Assembly: GCF_900156815.1 (NCBI RefSeq)
Contig: NZ_FTOT01000002.1
Location: 248,001-312,000, forward strand
DNA: 64,000 bases
DNA from: Gemmobacter megaterium
GTDB lineage: Bacteria > Pseudomonadota > Alphaproteobacteria > Rhodobacterales > Rhodobacteraceae
Direction: 5' to 3'
Of this stretch, positions 1 through 6,664 are shown one piece after another. The notes under the pieces were generated by a model. It made no database searches and had not been told where the DNA came from. It saw nothing but the letters and a program-made list of their open reading frames with translations. Position numbers and translations under genes: made by a program. Each line of letters starts with the position of its first letter. The first letter of the stretch is position 1.

Positions 1-1
1 A

Positions 2-97
2 CCGGACAGCGGCACATTCGTGCCCGACTTTGCCCCCAGGAGCCTGCCGACGGTGATGCGCAAGGTCTGGGACGCCGCTGCGCCGCATTTCACCTGA
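2..97 (+). CDS. 3' end of an unidentified protein (partial)
   Basis: An open frame enters from the left edge and stops at TGA 95-97, giving 31 C-terminal residues that end in WDAAAPHFT. Frame and codon use fit a real gene, but the fragment carries no motif I recognise, so no function is assigned. The downstream alkane monooxygenase gene begins 90 bases later on the same strand. Confidence 0.4.
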   Translation, partial: PDSGTFVPDFAPRSLPTVMRKVWDAAAPHFT

Positions 98-187
98 GGT
101 GCGGCACGGCGCACCATTCCCCTGCGCGCGCCTTGCGCTATGATCCCGCCTGCGACCCGGACCGCCGTCGCCCGAAAGGACACCGCC

Positions 188-1345
188 ATGCCTGCCGAAC
201 CGACCCGTGGCGCCAGGGAGATCCGCCGCCTGAGAAACGCTCTGCCCTTCTGGATCTCGTTGCTGTTGCTGCCGGTGGCATGGGTGGCGGCGACGGTGGG
301 CGGCTGGGCGGTGCTGCTGCTGCCGCTGTTCGGCTGGGGCATGGTCACGGTGCTGGATATTGCGGGCGGGCTGGACGAGTCCAACCCGGACCCGCAGGTC
401 GGCGAGGGGGATCTGCTCTGGTACCGGCTGATCACCCTGATCTGGTTTCCGGTCCAGTTCGTGACCGTGTTCGGCTGTCTGTGGTGGGCGACCCATGGCG
501 GCATGGAGGGCACGCTGGAAAAGATCGGGCTGTTCTTCGGCCTAGGCGTGATTTCCGGCGCGGTCGGCATCGTCTATGCCCACGAGCTGCTGCACCAGCG
601 CAACCGGGCGGAACGCTGGCTGGGTGATCTGCTGTTGGCGATGGTGTTGTATTCGCATTTCCGCTCGGAACACCTGCTGGTGCATCACCGCTATGTCGCC
701 ACCCCGCGCGATCCGGTATCGGCCCGCTACAACGAAGGGTTCCACCGCTATTACCTGCGCGTGCTGCGAAGCTGTCCGCCATCCGCCTGGCGGGCCGAGG
801 CGCAGATGCTGGCGCGCAAGGGGCTGGGCCCATGGCATTGGTCGAACCCGTTCTGGAAATACGCCGCATTGCAGGGCGCGATGCTGGGCCTTGCCCTGGC
901 GATTGGCGGCTGGGCCGGGCTGGGGCTGTTTCTGGTGCAGGCGTCCAGTGCGATCTGGCAACTGGAACTGACAAACTACATCGAACATTATGGGCTGACC
1001 CGGCGTCATCTGGGCGATGGACGATACGAACATGTCCTGCCGCGCCATAGCTGGAACGCCGCGCACAAGGTATCCAACTGGTTCCTGATCAACCTTCAGC
1101 GTCATTCCGACCACCATTACAAGCCGGATCGCCGTTTTCCGCTGTTGCAGACCTATACCGCCGACGAGGCGCCGCAACTGCCCTATGGCTATCCGGCCAT
1201 GACGACGCTGGCCATGATACCCCCGCTCTGGCGCCGGGTGATGAACCCGCGCGTGCGCGCCTGGCGGCGGCAATTCTATCCCGACATCGAGGATTGGACC
1301 CCCTACAATCGTGGGCGGCTGCCAAAACCGCGCGGCGCGTCCTGA
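188..1345 (+). CDS. alkB: alkane 1-monooxygenase (AlkB-type membrane di-iron hydroxylase)
   Basis: Integral membrane non-haem di-iron enzyme that hydroxylates the terminal carbon of alkanes, using electrons from rubredoxin. The histidine clusters of the family are all visible: HELLHQ from residue 132, EHLLVHH 161-167, NYIEHYG 263-269 and LQRHSDHH 303-310, between hydrophobic segments near residues 20-75, 95-130 and 225-260. ATG 188 is chosen over an in-frame ATG at 140 because GAAAGGA lies just ahead of it; this gives 385 residues, normal for AlkB. No rubredoxin or rubredoxin reductase gene is adjacent, so the electron donors must be encoded elsewhere. Substrate chain length cannot be read from the sequence. 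Confidence 0.9.
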   Translation: MPAEPTRGAREIRRLRNALPFWISLLLLPVAWVAATVGGWAVLLLPLFGWGMVTVLDIAGGLDESNPDPQVGEGDLLWYRLITLIWFPVQFVTVFGCLWWATHGGMEGTLEKIGLFFGLGVISGAVGIVYAHELLHQRNRAERWLGDLLLAMVLYSHFRSEHLLVHHRYVATPRDPVSARYNEGFHRYYLRVLRSCPPSAWRAEAQMLARKGLGPWHWSNPFWKYAALQGAMLGLALAIGGWAGLGLFLVQASSAIWQLELTNYIEHYGLTRRHLGDGRYEHVLPRHSWNAAHKVSNWFLINLQRHSDHHYKPDRRFPLLQTYTADEAPQLPYGYPAMTTLAMIPPLWRRVMNPRVRAWRRQFYPDIEDWTPYNRGRLPKPRGAS

Positions 1346-1483
1346 GGCCATGTCTTTGCCCGAAAATTGCCGCAATTCGATGGATCGGGCATCCGCCACA
1401 GGCAGGTTCCGGCCCTAGCTCTGTCCGGGCCGCGTGACTCAAAAACGCGAGATAGCGCCATACCGGCTGGCCAGACCCACAAG

Positions 1484-1503
1484 ATGTGTCGATTCGGACA
1501 CAT
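1484..1503. promoter_or_regulatory. inverted repeat in the 312-bp leader of the adhesin gene
   Basis: The gap 1346-1657 holds no convincing gene. It contains a perfect 7-bp inverted repeat, ATGTGTC (1484-1490) and GACACAT (1497-1503), with a 6-base spacer. Further on is the 10-bp palindrome GATTCGAATC (1545-1554), followed directly by the near-palindrome GGGGAATTTTCCC (1555-1567). Such sites between a metabolic gene and an adhesin gene are reasonable operator candidates. No regulator family can be named and no -35/-10 pair is convincing. Confidence 0.35.
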
Positions 1504-1657
1504 ATGCCCGCCCGATTCGCCGATCCGCCCCATTTTCCGCACACGATTCGAATCGGGGAATTTTCCCACTGGCGATTGTGGCGGTCGTTGGGTATCTTCG
1601 TGGCAATAACAGAGAAAAAGCAGCCCAAGCGCTGCGGTCTGAGGCGGAGCAGTAACT

Positions 1658-4600
1658 ATGGCTAAGGCGATTGATTTCGTCTTGCGCTCGCGTATGGGCG
1701 CAATTCGGAAAGGTGTGATCTCCGACGGTGACAACACCACCAGCATTGACCTGACAGGGGGCGGCGATGTGTCGCTGAACCTGCGCAAGGCCGATGTCCT
1801 CGGATATGTACGCGACGGCAACGATCTGCACATCACCCTGGCAGATGGGCGCATGGTGGCGGTCAAGGGCTATTTCGGCGCTTCGGGGCCCGCGAACCGG
1901 CTGTTCCTGTCGACCGATGGCGACATCACGATGGTGGCGCTGGATGGCGGACCCGAAAACAGCATGGTGCCGACCTATGGCCGCACCGACGCCTGGGGCA
2001 AATGGAGCCCGAATGACGCGCTGACCTTCCTGAACGATGTCGACGTCGCACCGGGCGAAGACGATATCGCGGGCATGGCCCCGTTTACACCGGCACTGCT
2101 GGGTGGGATCGGTGGCGGCCTGGGACCGGCCGCAGCCATCGTCGGCGGCGCCACGCTTCTGGCTGCCTCCAGCTCTGGCAGTTCCGCAGATCCGACGGAG
2201 CCGACAGAACCAACGGAACCGACAGAGCCAACGGAGCCAACGGAGCCGACAGAACCAACGGAGCCGACAGAACCCACGGAGCCGACGGAACCGACAGAAC
2301 CAACGGAGCCGACAGAACCCACGGAACCAACGGAGCCGACAGAACCCACGGAGCCGACGGAGCCAACGGAGCCAACGGAGCCGACAGAACCCACGGAGCC
2401 AACGGAACCGACGGAGCCGACGGAACCGACAGAACCCACGGAGCCGACAGAACCCACGGAGCCGACGGAACCGACAGAACCAACGGAGCCGACAGAACCC
2501 ACGGAGCCGACGGAGCCAACGGAGCCGACAGAACCCACGGAGCCAACGGAACCGACGGAGCCGACGGAGCCGACAGAACCCACGGAGCCAACGGAACCGA
2601 CGGAGCCAACGGAGCCGACAGAACCCACGGAGCCAACGGAACCGACGGAACCGACGGAGCCGACGGAGCCGACAGAACCCACGGAGCCGACGGAACCGAC
2701 AGAACCAACGGAGCCAACGGAACCGACGGAGCCGACGGAACCAACGGAGCCGACAGAACCCACGGAGCCGACGGAGCCAACGGAGCCGACAGAACCCACG
2801 GAGCCGACGGAGCCAACGGAACCGACGGAGCCAACGGAGCCAACGGAGCCGACAGAACCAACGGAACCGACAGAACCCACGGAGCCGACGGAGCCAACGG
2901 AACCGACAGAACCCACGGAGCCGACAGAACCCACGGAGCCGACGGAACCGACCGAGCCGACCTGCCCGACCGATCCGACAGAGCCAACGGTTCCGACAGA
3001 GCCGACCGAGCCAACGGAACCGACAGAACCCACGGAGCCGACGGCACCGACCGAGCCGACAGAGCCCACGGTTCCAACGGAACCGACCGAGCCAACGGAA
3101 CCGACAGAACCCACGGAGCCGACGGCACCGACCGAGCCGACCTGCCCGACCGATCCGACAGAGCCCACGGTTCCGACAGAGCCGACCGAGCCAACGGAAC
3201 CGACAGAACCCACGGAGCCGACGGCGCCGACCGATCCGACTTGCCCGACCGATCCGACAGAGCCCACGGCTCCGACAGAGCCGACCGAGCCAACGGAACC
3301 GACAGAACCCACGGAGCCGACGGCACCGACCGATCCTACCTGCCCGACCGATCCAACAGAGCCCACGGTTCCAACGGAACCGACCGAGCCAACGGAACCG
3401 ACAGAACCAACGGAGCCAACGGCACCGACCGAGCCGACCTGCCCGACCGATCCGACAGAGCCCACGGTTCCGACAGAGCCGACCTGTCCGACAGAGCCGA
3501 CCTGCCCTGTCACCGACGTCGATCCTTCGGTCGACAATCCGGGTGCGACATGGCTGATCACCGGCAATGACGCCGCACAGCGGATCAGTGTCACGGGCTG
3601 GGCTCCTGCCGGATCTGCGGTGGTCGTCGTCCTGGGCGGCAAGGCGGTGGCAGCCACCACCGGCGCCAATGGCCGCTGGGAGGTCGCCTTCGAGGGCGGC
3701 ACACTCCCTGCGGATGGGACCTGGCGCGCCTCTGTCACCGTCACCGAACCAAGCGGAGAGGTGACGCATCTTGCCGGGCCACGGGCCATCATCGACCTGA
3801 CCCCGCCGGATCTGGACCTGACCGCAGGCACCGAAAGCACCGGCCATGTGTTCGATACGGAGGACCGCGCCGATGGCGTGGAAATCGGCGGCACATCGGA
3901 ACCCGGCGCCAGGATCACCATCACGCTGGAGGGCGTGGCTGGTGGCACCGCAACGGTCTGGGCCGGAATGGATGGCACATGGGACGTCACCTTCCCCGCC
4001 GGAATGTTCCCGACCGGCAACTATGAACAGCCGATCTCGGTCATGGCCGAAGACGCCTATGGCAATGCTGTCACCACCCGCGACGCGGTGGTCATCGACG
4101 CCCATGGCTGCGGCTGTGCCCGGATCAGCATCGATCCCGTGACCGCCGACAACACCGTCAACGCGGCCGAGGATCAGGCCGGCGTGACACTGAGCGGAAC
4201 AGCCATGGCAGGCGCCACCGTCAGCCTGGTTCTGAAGCTGGAGAACGGCGAGACGCTGGAGGCGGAAACCACCGCCAACACCGCCGGGCTGTGGTCGGCA
4301 CGGTTGCCCAAGGATCTGCTGCCGGATGGCGAATATGGCGCAACGCTGATTGCCACGGCAAAAGGCACGAACGGGGCCGAAGTGCGCGACGTGCACGAAT
4401 TCCGGGTGGATACGCTGGTGAACACCGGCGAGATCCACGCCGACAGCGTCACGGGCGATGGCATCGTCAATGCAGCGGAACTGCTGGGCGGCTTCGTGCT
4501 CACCGGCAAGACCGAAGCAGGGGCCACCTCGGTCGATGTGCATTTCGAAGGGGTGCGCCGCGCGGCCACCGTCGCCAGCGATGGCAACTGGAGCGTGACC

Positions 4601-5275
4601 TTCGGTCCCGGCGAGATCGCGGGCGGCGAGTTCAGCTCGGCGGTCACGGTCCGGGCGGTCGATGCCGCAGGCAATGTGCGGATCGACACCGCGCTGATTG
4701 CCGTCGACAGCATCGCCCCCGAAGCGGCCCGGATCACCGGCGCCACCCATGGCACGGCAGGCGCATTGGGGCTGGCGACCGAGGGCGACGCCACGCTGTA
4801 TGTGGTGGATGAGGACGGCCACAGTGCCGTCGCCTCGACAAGCTATGCCACACCGGCGGGCCAGATGCATTTCTTCGATGCGCCCTTGCCGGACGGCAGC
4901 ACGCTGGTGGTCAGCAACATGGATGCGGCTGGCAACCGCACCGATGCGCTGGTGGTGCTGGGCGACGAAGGCCGGACCGAACTCGACCTGTCGCGGATGG
5001 ATCTCGACGGGTTCCAGATCGCCGAAATCGACCTTGGCTTTGCGCCCGAGGCCAATCTGGTGATCACCGAGGCACAGTTGCGCGACCTGTCGGGCAGCAC
5101 CGATGCGCTGGTGGTGCACGGCGATGCACAAGACACCGTCACGGCCCTGGGTGCGCAGGCAACCGGCGCCAATGTCGAGATCGAAGGCAACACCTACCAC
5201 GTCTATACGCTGGGCGATGCAGGCGCGACGCTGATCGTGGGCGAGGACGTGACCGTCCATACCTCTGTCATCTGA
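1658..5275 (+). CDS. BapA-type type I secreted surface adhesin with Pro-Thr-Glu repeat stalk
   Basis: Very large secreted protein (1205 aa), probably for adhesion or biofilm formation. Residues 1 to about 130 match the BapA-type prefix domain (opening MAKAIDFVLRSRMGAIRKG), followed by a Gly/Ala-rich hydrophobic stretch near 145-175. Residues 179-616 are 146 uninterrupted Pro-Thr-X triplets, X mostly Glu. About four bacterial Ig-like domains follow (roughly 620-715, 725-815, 816-920, 920-1015). The C-terminus (TYHVYTLGDAGATLIVGED) is of the kind found on type I secreted Bap-like proteins. There is no Sec signal peptide. The next three genes encode a complete type I exporter, which is the main support for the secretion route. 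Oddities are nine cysteines, rare in type I substrates, and extreme acidity. GGAG lies about 10 bases before ATG 1658. Confidence 0.85.
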   Translation: MAKAIDFVLRSRMGAIRKGVISDGDNTTSIDLTGGGDVSLNLRKADVLGYVRDGNDLHITLADGRMVAVKGYFGASGPANRLFLSTDGDITMVALDGGPENSMVPTYGRTDAWGKWSPNDALTFLNDVDVAPGEDDIAGMAPFTPALLGGIGGGLGPAAAIVGGATLLAASSSGSSADPTEPTEPTEPTEPTEPTEPTEPTEPTEPTEPTEPTEPTEPTEPTEPTEPTEPTEPTEPTEPTEPTEPTEPTEPTEPTEPTEPTEPTEPTEPTEPTEPTEPTEPTEPTEPTEPTEPTEPTEPTEPTEPTEPTEPTEPTEPTEPTEPTEPTEPTEPTEPTEPTEPTEPTEPTEPTEPTEPTEPTEPTEPTEPTEPTEPTEPTEPTEPTEPTEPTEPTEPTEPTEPTEPTEPTEPTEPTEPTEPTEPTEPTEPTEPTEPTCPTDPTEPTVPTEPTEPTEPTEPTEPTAPTEPTEPTVPTEPTEPTEPTEPTEPTAPTEPTCPTDPTEPTVPTEPTEPTEPTEPTEPTAPTDPTCPTDPTEPTAPTEPTEPTEPTEPTEPTAPTDPTCPTDPTEPTVPTEPTEPTEPTEPTEPTAPTEPTCPTDPTEPTVPTEPTCPTEPTCPVTDVDPSVDNPGATWLITGNDAAQRISVTGWAPAGSAVVVVLGGKAVAATTGANGRWEVAFEGGTLPADGTWRASVTVTEPSGEVTHLAGPRAIIDLTPPDLDLTAGTESTGHVFDTEDRADGVEIGGTSEPGARITITLEGVAGGTATVWAGMDGTWDVTFPAGMFPTGNYEQPISVMAEDAYGNAVTTRDAVVIDAHGCGCARISIDPVTADNTVNAAEDQAGVTLSGTAMAGATVSLVLKLENGETLEAETTANTAGLWSARLPKDLLPDGEYGATLIATAKGTNGAEVRDVHEFRVDTLVNTGEIHADSVTGDGIVNAAELLGGFVLTGKTEAGATSVDVHFEGVRRAATVASDGNWSVTFGPGEIAGGEFSSAVTVRAVDAAGNVRIDTALIAVDSIAPEAARITGATHGTAGALGLATEGDATLYVVDEDGHSAVASTSYATPAGQMHFFDAPLPDGSTLVVSNMDAAGNRTDALVVLGDEGRTELDLSRMDLDGFQIAEIDLGFAPEANLVITEAQLRDLSGSTDALVVHGDAQDTVTALGAQATGANVEIEGNTYHVYTLGDAGATLIVGEDVTVHTSVI
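2192..2962 (+). repeat. 9-bp tandem repeat, 85 Pro-Thr-Glu codon triplets
   Basis: Eighty-five consecutive PTE triplets followed by a final Pro-Thr, with no amino acid substitution. At DNA level the unit is 9 bp (CCN-ACR-GAR), so slippage changes length without breaking the frame. The synonymous codons are not random. ACA is coupled to GAA, and codon CCC occurs only inside GACAGAACCCACGG, which I count about 16 times by eye. This suggests the array grew by copying blocks of two or more units. No frame on either strand meets a stop inside the array. Confidence 0.95.
2963..3505 (+). repeat. 99-bp higher-order repeat of the Pro-Thr-X array
   Basis: The Pro-Thr-X periodicity continues for 61 triplets, but X now follows a pattern of 11 triplets (33 residues): C, D, E, V, E, E, E, E, E, A, then E or D. 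Successive blocks have 11, 9, 11, 11, 11 and 8 triplets; the 9-triplet block lacks C and D, and one block has A in place of V. Cysteine codons start at 2963, 3143, 3242, 3341, 3440, 3485 and 3503. The last two are closer together because the final block is truncated. Confidence 0.93.
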
Positions 5276-5283
5276 CGGGGCCT

Positions 5284-5311
5284 GTCCGACAGGGTCTTTG
5301 CCCTGTCGGAC
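5284..5311 (+). terminator. hairpin between adhesin and exporter genes
   Basis: Perfect 11-bp stem GTCCGACAGGG/CCCTGTCGGAC with a 6-base loop, starting 9 bases after the adhesin stop codon. There is no clear U-tract, so it may be a partial terminator or an mRNA 3'-end stabiliser that sets the adhesin:exporter ratio. Confidence 0.6.
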
Positions 5312-5347
5312 CTTACCATGTGACGAGTCGGAAAAGGGAACGTGGCC

Positions 5348-6664
5348 ATGGTCGATCCGGCATACCGCGCCCTGATGCGGGGCGTATCTCTGGCCGGTCT
5401 GGCGCTGGCGCTGTCGGGCTGCATGGGCGGATGGACCCCCGGTGCCGGTGTCACGAAATCCGCGCAATCTCCGGGCCAGGAGGCGCTGGCCTCACGCCCT
5501 GAACGCAAGGTCGAGGGGTCGGCGGTCATCGCCGATCTGGCAGGCCGGCGCAGCATCCTTCCCGCCGGTTCCAGCTATGACCACATCGCCCGCGCGGTGC
5601 TGGCCGCCGATGCGGGCAGCGCACAGGCCGAATTGCGCGTGAAGCGACTGACCGCCGAGGCGCGGTCCAAGAACTGGCTGCCGTCGCTGGGCCCGTCGGT
5701 CAGCCTGACCTCGCTGAGTTCGGTGGCCACATCCTTGCTGTTGAACCAGACGCTGTTCGATTTCGGCCGCCGCAAGGCCGAGCGTGAATATGCGGTGGCC
5801 GATGTCGAGGTGGCGGCAGTAACCCTGTCGGTCGATGCGAACCGCAGGGTGTTCCAGGCGCTGAGCCTCTATGTCGATGCAGAGGCCGCGCGCGCCCGCA
5901 CAGCCGTTGCCCTTGATGCGCTGTCCCGTCTGTCCGATTTCGACCGCATCATGGCCCTGCGCGTCCAGGGCGGGGTCGCCAACATGTCGGAGCAGACAGT
6001 CCTGCGCCAGAAACTGAACGAAATGCAGGCCACGCTCCAGGCCGACCGTGACGCCGAACTGCTGGCGGCATCGGAACTGGACCAGATGGCGCAGGCGCCG
6101 GTTTCGGGATCTGCCGGTCTGACAGAGTTGCCGGGCGCCATGCCGGGTGTCACGCCGCTGGCCGTCCGGCTTGCAGAGGCGGAAAAGGAACGTACCATTG
6201 CCGAACTGAAGGTCAACCGCGCGGACTATCTGCCGGGGCTGGGGGCCAGCAGCAATCTGGGCAAGGGTGGCATCGGTGTGTCGGGCGATATCGACAACGG
6301 GCTGGGTCTGGGCAGCAAGGCGGCGCTGGAAGCGGTGAACGCCGGGGCCGATGCGGCCGTCGCGCGGGTGGCACAGTCCGGGCAGGATGCCGCACGCAAG
6401 AAACAGGCGCTGGAACTGAAAATCGCAAACCTTGACCGGCAAAGCGCGGCACAAGCCGATGTGGCCCGGCAGATGCGCGACAACCTCCGGCGGTTCGAAC
6501 AACAGTACAAGGCCGGGGTGCGACCGCTGATGGATCTTGTGACGCAGCACGAATCCCTTGCCGCAATGGAGCGTGATCTGGTCAACATGCGGCACGAACG
6601 CGCCCGCGCCCGGCTGGAAATCGCGCGCGATCTTGGCCTTCTGGCGGATGGGGCCGGGATATGA
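5348..6664 (+). CDS. TolC-family outer membrane lipoprotein of the type I secretion system
   Basis: Outer membrane channel component of the exporter (438 aa). The N-terminus is a lipoprotein signal with lipobox LSGC (ALALSGCMGG), followed by alternating helical segments with conserved TolC-like features such as LLNQTLFDFGRRKAER and a second half around LEIARDLG at the end. ATG 5348 is preferred to GTG 5342 because AGGGA (5335-5339) stands 8 bases ahead of it. The stop codon overlaps the ATG of the ABC exporter by 4 bp, implying translational coupling. Acylated TolC relatives are common in Bap/Lap-type secretion operons. Confidence 0.85.
   Translation: MVDPAYRALMRGVSLAGLALALSGCMGGWTPGAGVTKSAQSPGQEALASRPERKVEGSAVIADLAGRRSILPAGSSYDHIARAVLAADAGSAQAELRVKRLTAEARSKNWLPSLGPSVSLTSLSSVATSLLLNQTLFDFGRRKAEREYAVADVEVAAVTLSVDANRRVFQALSLYVDAEAARARTAVALDALSRLSDFDRIMALRVQGGVANMSEQTVLRQKLNEMQATLQADRDAELLAASELDQMAQAPVSGSAGLTELPGAMPGVTPLAVRLAEAEKERTIAELKVNRADYLPGLGASSNLGKGGIGVSGDIDNGLGLGSKAALEAVNAGADAAVARVAQSGQDAARKKQALELKIANLDRQSAAQADVARQMRDNLRRFEQQYKAGVRPLMDLVTQHESLAAMERDLVNMRHERARARLEIARDLGLLADGAGI

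Noticed and set aside
2192-3505. Possible CRISPR-like array
   Set aside because: Periodicity is 9 bp without spacers and lies in a coding frame; no cas genes.
2037-3557. Plus-strand Arg/Asn/Gln-rich frame through the repeat
   Set aside because: Shifted reading of the same array. The in-frame adhesin has recognisable domains on both sides, this one none.
1975-4020. Long minus-strand open frame encoding endless Gly-Ser-Val
   Set aside because: It is the antisense reading of the Pro-Thr-Glu array. The repeat contains no stop in any frame, so all six frames stay open; there is no start context or domain.
1439-5467. 1342-codon minus-strand frame opposite the adhesin
   Set aside because: GC-rich shadow; covers the adhesin exactly and shows Arg/Cys/His-rich nonsense composition.
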